64,000 nt of DNA from Bradyrhizobium sp. (GTDB lineage: Bacteria; Pseudomonadota; Alphaproteobacteria; Rhizobiales; Xanthobacteraceae), in NCBI RefSeq assembly GCF_016219575.1, contig NZ_JACRMG010000012.1:62001-126000 (forward strand), in the 5' to 3' direction. Position 1 is the stretch's first letter. Every line of letters starts with the position of its first letter. Shown piece by piece: positions 8,929 through 17,486 of this stretch. The translations under genes were made by a program, and so were the position numbers. The notes under the pieces were generated by a model. It saw nothing but the letters and a program-made list of their open reading frames with translations. It did no database searches and had not been told where the DNA came from.

Positions 8929-9341
8929 GCCGCCGCCTTTGCGTATTGCCGCGGCAGGGCCAGTACGTCCTTGAAGTACTGCAGATTGGCCATGAAGGGA
9001 TGGATATCGCCTTCGAGCACCGCCTCCCCGCGCTTGGTCAGCGCGAGCAGGTCGTGCCAGCCCGGTCGCGGCATCGGTTGCCAGTATTGCGCCCAGGCGA
9101 CCGACGTCGCGCGGTAGGAAAATCGCCAGGAGCGCATCAATACCGGCGCCGGCGTCAAATCGACGATGCGGCCGGCGCGGATCGCGACATGAAACGGCTG
9201 CTCCACCGCGCCGAGCAGGCAATCGCAATCGAGGAAGCGGCCGCGCGCGATCAGCGCCTCGCTGCGTTCGAGCCAGGCGGGAATTCTGGAGAAGGCCCCT
9301 ATGACAGCGGAGTCGACGACGGCGTCCGGAGCTAAACTCAT
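8925..9341 (-). CDS. Small SCP2-like conserved protein
   Basis: 138 residues from the ATG at 9341 (MSLAPDAVVDSAV). The region DCDCLLGAVEQPFHVAIRAGRIVDLTPAP has the alternating strand pattern of SCP2 sterol-carrier-like proteins, but I do not recognise a specific family, so the call is tentative. The frame is open further upstream, but no ribosome site supports an earlier start. It is the first gene of the operon that runs through the hydrolase to gltIJKL, and its stop overlaps the hydrolase start. Confidence 0.6.
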   Translation of the reverse strand: MSLAPDAVVDSAVIGAFSRIPAWLERSEALIARGRFLDCDCLLGAVEQPFHVAIRAGRIVDLTPAPVLMRSWRFSYRATSVAWAQYWQPMPRPGWHDLLALTKRGEAVLEGDIHPFMANLQYFKDVLALPRQYAKAAA

Positions 9342-9371
9342 ACGCGTTCTGGGCCACGCTTTCGGAAGCCA

Positions 9372-9386
9372 TGCCAAGCATTGGCA
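9372..9386. promoter_or_regulatory. Candidate operator, TGCCAA-N3-TTGGCA
   Basis: A perfect six-base inverted repeat with a three-base spacer, embedded in a larger dyad with CCATGCC and GGCATGG arms. It lies in the 303-base divergent region 9342-9644 between the hydrolase/glt operon and tctCBA, about 30 bases upstream of the minus-strand start. No regulator gene is adjacent. The rest of the region shows no other clear signal. Confidence 0.4.
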
Positions 9387-9644
9387 ATGGCATGGAACAA
9401 TTCTTCCGCTTTCGCGGCCATGATGGCCCGAAAGCCCCGCCTGCCGCAAGGCATCGGCATCCAAATTCCGTATCTCGGCATGCAAGCGCAGCCTATTTGT
9501 CGCATGGACCCTCCCCGTGCGTTACGGCAACAAGCCATTCTATCAATGCACTTTTCTTCGCTGGCGATTTCGGGAATGATCGCCGGCGAGACTAAAGACA
9601 ACAGCACTCGGTCCGGCGCCAACCGGACCGCAAGGGAGAGCCAA

Positions 9645-10613
9645 ATGTTCCAACGCAGCCGTATGAAGATCGCGCTCGCCGCCATCGGCATGCTGGTGTC
9701 GGCCGCTGCCGGCGCGCAGGACTACCCGACCAAACCGATCACCCTGATCGTGCCCTGGCCCGCCGGCGGATCGACGGACCTCACGATGCGCGCGATCGCC
9801 GAAAGCGCCTCGAAGGTGCTGGGCCAGCCGATCGCAGTCGACAACAAGGCCGGCGGCAGCGGCACGGTCGGCCCCGCCACCATGGCAGCCTCCGCGAAGC
9901 CCGACGGCTACACCATCGCGCAAATGCCGATCACGGTATTCCGCCTGCCGCTGATGCAGGAAGTCTCCTGGGATCCGTCCAAGGATTTCAGCTACATCAT
10001 CCACCTCACCGGCTACACTTTCGGCGTGACGACCAGCGCGGAAGGTCCGTTCAAGAAGTGGCAGGACGTCGTCGACTTCGCCAAGGCGAACCCCGGCAAG
10101 GTCACCTATGCGACGCCGGGAGCCGGCACCTCGCTACATATCGGCATGGAGCAGATCGCGGCGATGGCAGGCATCAAGCTCACGCAGGTGCCGTTCAAGG
10201 GCGGCGCGGAGACCAATGCCGCAGTGCTCGGCCAGCACACCATGCTGCAGGCGGATTCCACGGGATGGAGGCCGCTGGTCGATGCCGGCAAGCTGCGCCT
10301 CTTGATGGTGTGGACTGGAGCCCGCTCGCCGAACTACAAGGACGTGCCGACGCTGAAGGAGCTCGGCTATCCCATGGTCTACGACTCGCCGTTCGGCATT
10401 GCCGGCCCGAAGGGGATGGACCCGAAAATCGTCGCCAAGCTGCACGACGCCTTCAAGAAGGCGCTGGATGACCCGGCTGTGATCGCGACGCTTGCCAAAT
10501 ACGACATGGTGCCGAATTACAAGGACACCGAGGACTACAAGAAGTTCGTCACCGAGGTGACGAACTCCGAACGCAAGGTGATCGAGACGCTCGGGCTCGC
10601 CAAGAAGAACTGA
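9645..10613 (+). CDS. tctC: Tripartite tricarboxylate transporter receptor
   Basis: 322 residues from the ATG at 9645, which follows AAGGGAGAG; the open frame continues upstream but is not supported. Signal peptide 1-25 ends in AAAGAQ, then DYPTKPITLIVPWPAGGSTD, the Bug hallmark. The order receptor, small membrane subunit, large membrane subunit is the canonical tctCBA order, so this receptor should deliver its carboxylate ligand to the TctAB permease encoded immediately downstream. The ligand is unknown; citrate or other di-/tricarboxylates are typical. Confidence 0.93.
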   Translation: MFQRSRMKIALAAIGMLVSAAAGAQDYPTKPITLIVPWPAGGSTDLTMRAIAESASKVLGQPIAVDNKAGGSGTVGPATMAASAKPDGYTIAQMPITVFRLPLMQEVSWDPSKDFSYIIHLTGYTFGVTTSAEGPFKKWQDVVDFAKANPGKVTYATPGAGTSLHIGMEQIAAMAGIKLTQVPFKGGAETNAAVLGQHTMLQADSTGWRPLVDAGKLRLLMVWTGARSPNYKDVPTLKELGYPMVYDSPFGIAGPKGMDPKIVAKLHDAFKKALDDPAVIATLAKYDMVPNYKDTEDYKKFVTEVTNSERKVIETLGLAKKN

Positions 10614-10616
10614 CCC

Positions 10617-11102
10617 GTGGACGACAGCAGCAACGTCAAATTCCGCCTCAACAACTCCGAACTCTGGGGCGGACTGATCGGGCTCGGACTCGGCATCTTC
10701 GTGATCCGGTCCGGGCTGAAGCTGAAGCTCGGCACCATCAACGATCCCGGCTCGGGCTACGTGCTGTTCTACACGGGTATCCTGATGTGCGTGTTCGCGG
10801 CGACGATCATCGTTGCCGCCCTCACCGAGGGCGGGCCGACCTTCGGCTCGCGCTGGCAGAACGCACGCTGGACCAAGCCGGCAATCGTCATCGCCTGTCT
10901 CATTGTCTTCGCCTTTGCGCTCGACACATTCGGCTTCCTGCTGTCGTCGATCCCGCTGACGCTGCTGTTGATGCGGCTGATCGATCCGGTGCGCTGGGAG
11001 ATCGCGATCCCGGTATCCATCATCGTACCCGCCGGCATGTGGTGGCTGCTCAAGCGTGCGCTTGGCATCCAGCTGCCCTCCGGCATGTTCGAGATCGGCT
11101 AG
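10617..11102 (+). CDS. tctB: Tripartite tricarboxylate transporter small membrane subunit
   Basis: 161 residues with four hydrophobic spans (around residues 18-36, 50-72, 86-110 and 118-140), the TctB pattern. GTG start three bases after the tctC stop, so expression is coupled. TctB is poorly conserved in sequence, and identification rests on length, topology and its position between tctC and tctA. Confidence 0.88.
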   Translation: MDDSSNVKFRLNNSELWGGLIGLGLGIFVIRSGLKLKLGTINDPGSGYVLFYTGILMCVFAATIIVAALTEGGPTFGSRWQNARWTKPAIVIACLIVFAFALDTFGFLLSSIPLTLLLMRLIDPVRWEIAIPVSIIVPAGMWWLLKRALGIQLPSGMFEIG

Positions 11103-11111
11103 AGCGCGCGC

Positions 11112-12620
11112 ATGGATACACTGATCAATGTCGCACATGGGTTCGGCGTCGCGCTGGCGCCGATCAACCTGCTGTATTGCTTCATCGGCGTGTTCATCGG
11201 CACGCTGGTCGGCGTGCTGCCCGGCATCGGGCCCATCTCGGCGATGTCGCTGCTGTTGCCCGTGACGCTGTCGGGCACGCCTGAGTCCGGCATCATCATG
11301 ATGGCCGGCATCTATTACGGCTCGATGTATGGCGGCTCCACCACCTCGATCCTGGTCAACATCCCCGGCGAGGCGGCTTCCGTCGTCACCTGCATCGACG
11401 GTCACCAGATGGCCAAGCAGGGCCGCGCCGGGCCGGCGCTCGGCATTTCCGCCTTCGGCTCCTTCATCGCCGGCACCTTTGCGCTGGTCGCGCTGATGCT
11501 GGTGGCGCCGAAACTCGCCAGCGTTGCGATTGCCTTCGGCCCGGCCGAGTATTTCAGCCTGATGGTACTCGGCCTCGTGGTGCTGACCTTCCTGACGCAG
11601 GGCTCGATGGCGAAGGCGCTGCTGATGGCCTGCATCGGCGTCGTGCTCGGCCTGATCGGGCTGGACAGCATCACCGCGCAGCCGCGCATGACTTTCGGCC
11701 GCATGGAATTGATCGACGGCATCGGCCTCGTGCCGGTCGTGATGGGCCTGTTCGGCGTGGCCGAGGTGCTGCTCAACACCGAACAGGTGATCAGGCGCGA
11801 CATCATCAACGCCCGGATCACCCAGCTCCTGCCCAGCAAGGAGGACTGGAAGGCCAGCGCCGGCCCGATGGGCCGCGGCACGATCCTCGGTTTCTTCCTC
11901 GGCATCCTGCCCGGCGGCGGCGCTGTGGTGGCGTCCTTTGCCTCCTATGCGCTGGAGAAGCGGCTGTCGAAAACACCCGAGCGTTTCGGCAACGGCGCCA
12001 TCGAGGGCGTCGCCGGGCCGGAAGCGGCCAACAACGCGGCGGCCGGCGGCGCCTTCATTCCGCTGATGACGCTCGGCATCCCGCCCAACGTGGTGATGGC
12101 GCTCTTGCTCGGCGCCTTCGTGATTCACGGCCTGCAACCGGGGCCCCTGATGATCACCCAGAACCCGGGGCTATTCTGGGGCATCGTTGCCAGCATGTAT
12201 ATCGGCAATCTGATGCTGCTGGTGCTGAACCTGCCGATGATCGGCATGTGGGTGCAGCTGTTGAAACTGCCCTACAACATCCTGTTCCCCCTCATCATCC
12301 TCTTCACCATCATCGGCGTCTATTGCTCCAGCAACAACGTGTTCGACGTCCACGTCATGATCGCGTTCGGCGTGATCGGCTACTTCATGCGCAAGCTCGG
12401 CTACGAGCCCGCGCCGCTGGTGCTGGCCTTCGTGCTCGGCCCGATGCTGGAGAACAACCTGCGCAAATCGCTTATCCTCTCGCAGGGCGACCTCACGACC
12501 TTCGTGACGCGGCCGATCTCGGCCGTGTGCCTCTTGTTCGCCGTCGTGCTGCTGATCGGGCCGCTGCTGCCCGCGCTGCGCAAGAAGCGCGAGCTGGTGG
12601 CGCTGGACGAGGGAGCATGA
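11112..12620 (+). CDS. tctA: Tripartite tricarboxylate transporter large membrane subunit
   Basis: 502 residues, standard for TctA. It has two repeated signature regions: [17 protein letters not shown] near the N-terminus and [19 protein letters not shown] at mid-length, the latter followed by [25 protein letters not shown], the conserved substrate and ion motif. About 12 transmembrane helices. This is the sodium- or proton-coupled channel for the ligand captured by TctC. It ends 20 bases before a family A palindrome that also closes the convergent M20 gene. Confidence 0.95.
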   Translation: MDTLINVAHGFGVALAPINLLYCFIGVFIGTLVGVLPGIGPISAMSLLLPVTLSGTPESGIIMMAGIYYGSMYGGSTTSILVNIPGEAASVVTCIDGHQMAKQGRAGPALGISAFGSFIAGTFALVALMLVAPKLASVAIAFGPAEYFSLMVLGLVVLTFLTQGSMAKALLMACIGVVLGLIGLDSITAQPRMTFGRMELIDGIGLVPVVMGLFGVAEVLLNTEQVIRRDIINARITQLLPSKEDWKASAGPMGRGTILGFFLGILPGGGAVVASFASYALEKRLSKTPERFGNGAIEGVAGPEAANNAAAGGAFIPLMTLGIPPNVVMALLLGAFVIHGLQPGPLMITQNPGLFWGIVASMYIGNLMLLVLNLPMIGMWVQLLKLPYNILFPLIILFTIIGVYCSSNNVFDVHVMIAFGVIGYFMRKLGYEPAPLVLAFVLGPMLENNLRKSLILSQGDLTTFVTRPISAVCLLFAVVLLIGPLLPALRKKRELVALDEGA

Positions 12621-12639
12621 GGCTCAGGCTCCTTATTTT

Positions 12640-12688
12640 GCGCATGATCTTCTCGGAAAACCGGTGCCCACTTTTCCGGATCATGCGC
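12640..12688. repeat. Dispersed palindromic repeat, family A copy 2
   Basis: 49 bases with outer arms GCGCATGATC and GATCATGCGC and the same TCGGAAAACCGGT...TTTTCCGGA interior as the copy at 5409. It lies between convergent tctA and the M20 peptidase, and its right arm contains the peptidase stop codon (12681-12683). Confidence 0.85.
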
Positions 12689-14066
12689 GCCGCGCTCCTT
12701 TCTCGCCGAGATCCCAGAACAGCCCGGCCATGATGGCGAGCGCCTCTTCCGTCACCGGCATCAGGATGTGCTCGTTCGGCGCATGCTGCGAGCAGCCGGG
12801 ATAGGAATGCGGCACCCAGATCGTCGGCAGCCCCAGCCCTTCCGAGAACACGTCGTTGGGCAGCGAGCCGCCGAAATTCGGCAGGATCGCCGGCGCCTTG
12901 CCCGTCGTCCGCCGGATCGATTCCGCAGCCCAGTTGACCCACGGGCTGTCGAAATCGGTGCGCGAGGCCGCAAAGCTCTGCGCGGCAATCACCTCGACCA
13001 TCGGGAAGCCGTGGGCGTGGAGATGCTTGCGCACGGCATCGACAACCTGCTCGATCCTGGTGCCAACCACGAAGCGCAGCTGCAGCACCGCATGCGCCTC
13101 GCCCGGAATGGCGTTGGCGGGGCTTGCGATATTGCCCGAGGACATCGCCAGCACCTCCAGCGTGTTCCAGGCGTAGAGGCGCTCGGCGGCGGAAAGGCCC
13201 TCCTCGCCCCAGTCCGGCGACAATTGCGGCTCGTCGGCGGTCGGCTCGACCTTCACGTCAGCCAGCACGGCGCGGATCGCGTTGGAAATGCGCGGCGGCT
13301 TCAGCGCTTCGAGCTGCATCTGGCCCTTTTCGTTAATCAGCGCGGCAATCGCGTTCGACAACACCGTCGCGGCGTTGGCGAGCACGCCGCCCCAGTTGCC
13401 GGAATGATGCCCGCCGTCGCGCAGCTTGACGTCGAGATGGATGCGCAATCCGCCGCGGCAACCGAGGAAGATGGTCGGCCGCTCCGCCGACAGCCGCGGC
13501 CCGTCGGAGGCGAGGAACAGGTCGGCCTTGAGCTCCTCCCGATGGTTTTCGCAGACCTTGCGCAGATCGGGGGAGCCGATCTCCTCCCCAGTCTCGATGA
13601 TGAATTTGGCATTGAAGCCGAGCTTGCCGCCGCGCGCCGCGCGCACCATGCGCAGCGCCGACAAGTTGATGCTGTGCTGGCCCTTGTTGTCGGCGGTGCC
13701 GCGGCCATAGACGCGCTCGCCCCTGACCGTGGTGCGCCAGGGATCGAGATTGTCGCGCCACTCGCCTTCCATGCCGTCGACCACATCACCGTGACCATAA
13801 GTCAGCACGGTCGGCAATGCAGCATCCTCGCGATAGTCGGCCAGCAGATACGGCCCCCTGCCGCTCGGCGATTCGATCAGCTGCGTCGCGAACCCGAGTT
13901 CGGCAAAGGCTGGTTGCAGGTCGTCCGTGAGGTAGGCGCGCAACGCTGCACCCGAGTTCGGCTGCTGGCTCTCGGTGCGGTAACCGACCCGGCGGTCCAA
14001 TATCCTGAGGAACTCGCCGGACCGAAAATGTTCTCGCGCCCGGTCGATCGCGTCGGCTCTGGTCAT
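12681..14066 (-). CDS. M20 family metallopeptidase (dipeptidase-like)
   Basis: 461 residues with the M20 zinc-site signatures: H92 in YGHGDVVDGMEGEW, D126 in GRGTADNKGQH, the catalytic E161/E162 in ETGEEIGSP, and a C-terminal His in CSQHAPNEHI. No signal peptide, so a cytoplasmic di-zinc exopeptidase acting on dipeptides or N-acyl amino acids; the exact substrate cannot be read. It is convergent with tctA and ends inside a palindromic repeat, which supplies its stop. The flavin monooxygenase gene diverges from it across 123 bases. Confidence 0.9.
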   Translation of the reverse strand: MTRADAIDRAREHFRSGEFLRILDRRVGYRTESQQPNSGAALRAYLTDDLQPAFAELGFATQLIESPSGRGPYLLADYREDAALPTVLTYGHGDVVDGMEGEWRDNLDPWRTTVRGERVYGRGTADNKGQHSINLSALRMVRAARGGKLGFNAKFIIETGEEIGSPDLRKVCENHREELKADLFLASDGPRLSAERPTIFLGCRGGLRIHLDVKLRDGGHHSGNWGGVLANAATVLSNAIAALINEKGQMQLEALKPPRISNAIRAVLADVKVEPTADEPQLSPDWGEEGLSAAERLYAWNTLEVLAMSSGNIASPANAIPGEAHAVLQLRFVVGTRIEQVVDAVRKHLHAHGFPMVEVIAAQSFAASRTDFDSPWVNWAAESIRRTTGKAPAILPNFGGSLPNDVFSEGLGLPTIWVPHSYPGCSQHAPNEHILMPVTEEALAIMAGLFWDLGEKGARRA

Positions 14067-14189
14067 GCTCTTCTTTCCAATTGCAACAGGTCTTTCTCTT
14101 CAATCTAGCAGAGACGATTTGGCCTTGCTAATCCCGGTCCAAGTGCAACAATTTCCCCCATCGGCAATCGACCACGAAGCGTTGCAACA

Positions 14190-15578
14190 ATGACAAAGCA
14201 AATCCGGCTCAACGCCTTTGCCATGAACTGCGTGGCGCACCAGTCGCCCGGACTGTGGACGCATCCGCGCGACCGCACGCTCGGATATAACCGCCTGCCC
14301 TACTGGATCGACCTGGCCCGGACGCTGGAGCGCGGCCGTTTCGACGGGCTGTTCCTCGCCGACGTGCTCGGCGTCTATGACGTCTACGGCAACAGTCCCG
14401 ACGCGGCGCTGCGCCATGCGACGCAGACGCCGGCCAACGAACCCTTGATGCTGATCCCGGCGATGGCGGCGGTGACGCAACATCTCGGCTTTGGCGTCAC
14501 CTCCAATCTCTCGTTCGAGCCGCCCTACCCGTTCGCGCGCAGGATGTCGACGCTCGACCACCTCACCGAGGGGCGCGTTGGGTGGAACGTCGTCACCGGT
14601 TATCTCGACAGCGCCGCGCGCGGCGCCGGCAAGGACAGGCAGACCGCACATGACGACCGCTACGACATCGCGGACGAATACATGGAGCTGGTCTACAAGC
14701 TCTGGGAAGGCAGCTGGGAGGACGGCGCCGTGCTGCGCGACCGCGCCCGCGGCATCTTTGCCGATCCAGCGAAAGTGCATCCGGTCTCGCATGAGGGGAA
14801 GAACTACCGGCTCCATGCGATCCACCTGAGCGAACCCTCGCCGCAGCGCACGCCGGTACTGTACCAGGCCGGCACCTCGCCGCGCGGCCGGCAGTTTGCC
14901 GCCCAGCATGCCGAGTGCGTGTTCATGTCGGGACCATCCGCCAAGATCATCGCGCCGCGCGTTGCCGCCATTCGCGAGCTTGCGGCAGCCGCCGGTCGCG
15001 ACCCGAAGGAAATCCTGATGTTCTCCATGTTCACGGTGATCCTCGGGCGGACCGAAGCGGAAGCGAAGGCGAAATACGAGGACTACCGCCGCCACATCAG
15101 CCCCGAGGGCGCGCTGACCTTGATGTCGGGCTGGACCGGCGTCGACTTCTCGCAGATGGCGCTCGACCAAGAAGTCCGTCACGTCACCAACGACGCCGGC
15201 CGCACCGCCATGGACAACATCACCCGCGCCGATCCGGACCGGGTGTGGACCGTGCGCGAGGTGGCGCAGCATGTCGGCATCGGCGGCATCGGGCCGGTGA
15301 TCGTCGGCACGCCGGAAAAAGTGGCCGACGAGATGGAGGCGTGGTTCGACGCCACCGACGTCGACGGACTCAACATGCCCTTTGCGGTGTCCCCCGGCGA
15401 TTTCGAGGATATCGCCGACATGCTGGTGCCGGAGCTGACCCGCCGCGGGCGCTACAAGAAGGAATACGCGCCGGGTACGCTGCGCGAGAAGCTGTTCGGC
15501 GCAGGCCGTGCGCGGCTGAACGAGCAGCATCCGGCGGCGCGGCACCGGCCGGGCGTGGCGGCGAAGGCGGCTGAGTAG
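14190..15578 (+). CDS. Flavin-dependent monooxygenase, NtaA/SnaA/DszA-like
   Basis: 462 residues, as expected for the two-component FMNH2-dependent luciferase-like group. Family features are LNAFAMNCVAHQSPGLWTHP at the N-terminus, ITSNLSFEPPYPFARRMSTLDHL-like text read here as VTSNLSFEPPYPFARR, GRVGWNVVTG and YQAGTSPRGRQFAA. Such enzymes oxidise chelators, sulfones or similar compounds with flavin supplied by a separate reductase; no reductase gene is nearby. Substrate unknown. It converges on the thiamine-diphosphate enzyme gene at 15628. Confidence 0.9.
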   Translation: MTKQIRLNAFAMNCVAHQSPGLWTHPRDRTLGYNRLPYWIDLARTLERGRFDGLFLADVLGVYDVYGNSPDAALRHATQTPANEPLMLIPAMAAVTQHLGFGVTSNLSFEPPYPFARRMSTLDHLTEGRVGWNVVTGYLDSAARGAGKDRQTAHDDRYDIADEYMELVYKLWEGSWEDGAVLRDRARGIFADPAKVHPVSHEGKNYRLHAIHLSEPSPQRTPVLYQAGTSPRGRQFAAQHAECVFMSGPSAKIIAPRVAAIRELAAAAGRDPKEILMFSMFTVILGRTEAEAKAKYEDYRRHISPEGALTLMSGWTGVDFSQMALDQEVRHVTNDAGRTAMDNITRADPDRVWTVREVAQHVGIGGIGPVIVGTPEKVADEMEAWFDATDVDGLNMPFAVSPGDFEDIADMLVPELTRRGRYKKEYAPGTLREKLFGAGRARLNEQHPAARHRPGVAAKAAE

Positions 15579-15585
15579 CCACTAT

Positions 15586-15620
15586 GTCGTCCCTGCGAAC
15601 GCAGCGCGACCCGGGACGAC
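15586..15620. repeat. Short inverted repeat between convergent genes
   Basis: GTCGTCCC and GGGACGAC are perfect eight-base arms around a 19-base centre. It fills most of the gap between two convergent genes. The same GGGACGAC end occurs near 29090, so it belongs to a dispersed family. Confidence 0.6.
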
Positions 15621-15627
15621 AGTGGGA

Positions 15628-17292
15628 TCAATTCACCTCGTTGCTGACCATGACCTCGATCAGCTTGGTGCCCGGGCGGCTGAAGGCCGACGACAACACG
15701 CCCTTCAACTGGCCGGGATCGCTGACCCTGATCGCTTCCAGCCCGAGCGACTTCGCCACGCCGCAAAAATCCACCGGCGGATCGATGAAGTCCATGCCGA
15801 TGTAATTGTCGTCGCCGTGGAAGGCGAGCAGGCGCTGCTTGATGATGCGATAGCCGCCATTGTTGACGATGACGAAGTTGAGCGGGAGCTTGTGGTTGGC
15901 CGCTGTCCACAGCGACTGGATCGAATACATCGAGGAGCCGTCGCCTGAGAAGCACACCACGGGACGGTCGGGATTGGCGAGGCTGACGCCGACGGAAGCC
16001 GGCAGGCCCCAGCCGATGCCGCCGGAGGCGAGCGCATGATAGCCGTAGCGGTCTCGATGCGGCCGCAGCGCCGTGATCTGGCGCGACGAGGTAAGGCCCT
16101 CATCGACGAGAATGGCATTGTCGGGCATCGCCTCGACCAGTTGCAGCGCGAGCCAGTCCGGATCGATCGGCGAGCGGTCCTTCATCTTCGATACCTGCTC
16201 GACCACAGCCTTGCGCCTTGTGGTCCAATTCTTCGACGCCAGCGCAGCGATGCCCTGTTTCGCACGGGCTTCCAGCGCCGGGCCGCCGGTGGACTTCAGC
16301 GCCGGCACCAGCGCGCGCAGCGTTTCCCTGACGTCAGCCTTCACGGCGATCTCGGCGCCGTAGTTTTTCGCGAGATCCCAGTCGACGAGGCCGACCTGCA
16401 CCATCGACAAGCCATCCGGCATCGGATCGACTTCGCTGTAGACCGACATGCGCAGGGGATCGGCGCCGAGCACGATCATGAGGTCGTAAGGCGCAAGCGT
16501 CTCGCGGACCTGCTTCTGCAACCGTGTCAGCGCGCCGAGGAAGCACGGGTGCTCGGACAGGAACTGTGCGCCATAGGGCGTCGAGCATTGATAGACCGGC
16601 GCGCCCAGCGTCTCCGCAAAGCTCGCGGCCTCCTTCAGCGCGTCGCTCTTGACGATCTCGTCGCCGGTCACGATCACTGGCCGCTCGGCCTTGAGAATGC
16701 GTGCAGCCAGCGCCTGCAGCGATTCGTCGGAGGGCCGGACGCGGGTATCGACGCGGGTGGAGCGGCCGAGCTCGATGCCGGCCTCCGCGTTGAGGATGTC
16801 GCCGGGCAGCGATATGAACACGGGACCTGTGGGCGGCGTGGTGGCGATCTTCGCCGCGCGCCGCACGATGCGCGGCAGGTCCTCCAGCCGCGTCACCTCG
16901 ACCGCCCATTTCACCAGCGGCTCGGCCATCTGCACCAGCGGCCCATAGAGGACCGGCTCCATCAGCCCGTGGCCCTGCTCCTGCTGGCCGGCGGTGAGGA
17001 TCATCGGCGTGCCGGTAAAGGAAGCGTTGAACAGCGAGCCCATGGCGTTGCCGAGGCCGGGCGCAACATGGACGTTGCAGGCGACGAGCTTTCCGGAGGC
17101 GCGGCTGTAGCCGTCGGCGATCGCGACGACGAGACTCTCCTGCATCGCCATCACATAGGTCAGATCGGGATGATCCTTCAGCGCATGCATGATCGGCAGT
17201 TCGGTGGTGCCGGGATTGCCGAACAGATGCGTGATGCCCTCGTCCTTGAGCAGCGCCAGAAAGGCCGAGCGCCCCGTGATGCGATTCTTCAT
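15628..17292 (-). CDS. Thiamine-diphosphate-dependent decarboxylase, benzoylformate decarboxylase-like
   Basis: 554 residues from the ATG at 17292, which follows GGGAGGGAAAG; the open frame upstream is not supported. All three domains of the family are present: the cofactor-activating E52 in AMQESLVVAIADGYSR, the central Rossmann-like domain, and the C-terminal GDGSSMYSIQSLWTAAN...VNNGGYRI cofactor site. The N-terminus HLFGNPGTTELPIMHAL resembles MdlC and related 2-oxo acid decarboxylases more than biosynthetic acetolactate synthase. Probably a cytoplasmic decarboxylase or carboligase of an aromatic or branched 2-oxo acid; the substrate is inference. Confidence 0.9.
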   Translation of the reverse strand: MKNRITGRSAFLALLKDEGITHLFGNPGTTELPIMHALKDHPDLTYVMAMQESLVVAIADGYSRASGKLVACNVHVAPGLGNAMGSLFNASFTGTPMILTAGQQEQGHGLMEPVLYGPLVQMAEPLVKWAVEVTRLEDLPRIVRRAAKIATTPPTGPVFISLPGDILNAEAGIELGRSTRVDTRVRPSDESLQALAARILKAERPVIVTGDEIVKSDALKEAASFAETLGAPVYQCSTPYGAQFLSEHPCFLGALTRLQKQVRETLAPYDLMIVLGADPLRMSVYSEVDPMPDGLSMVQVGLVDWDLAKNYGAEIAVKADVRETLRALVPALKSTGGPALEARAKQGIAALASKNWTTRRKAVVEQVSKMKDRSPIDPDWLALQLVEAMPDNAILVDEGLTSSRQITALRPHRDRYGYHALASGGIGWGLPASVGVSLANPDRPVVCFSGDGSSMYSIQSLWTAANHKLPLNFVIVNNGGYRIIKQRLLAFHGDDNYIGMDFIDPPVDFCGVAKSLGLEAIRVSDPGQLKGVLSSAFSRPGTKLIEVMVSNEVN

Positions 17293-17486
17293 GCTTTCCC
17301 TCCCGCCCGCGGGTTCGTTGGCCTGCGGGATGCCGGCATTGTGGCCGATCGCGAGCAGAGAGATCAATGGACGGCGGTCATGGCTGCCCTGCATCCATGA
17401 CCGCGGCTGTGCTATTGTGCCGCGAGCCGCTTGATTGCTAGTCGTTGCTGCGCGGCCAATCGGCCCGCTGGAGCATTTTTCCCGCG

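Noticed and set aside
8029..9393. Apparent 454-residue fusion protein ending in the hydrolase
   Set aside because: The first 155 codons overlap the real small gene in another frame and are arginine-rich shadow; the ATGA overlap at 8925-8928 gives the true start.
10134..12137. 667-codon open frame antisense to tctCBA
   Set aside because: Low-complexity His/Gln/Asp/Arg composition typical of antisense shadows.
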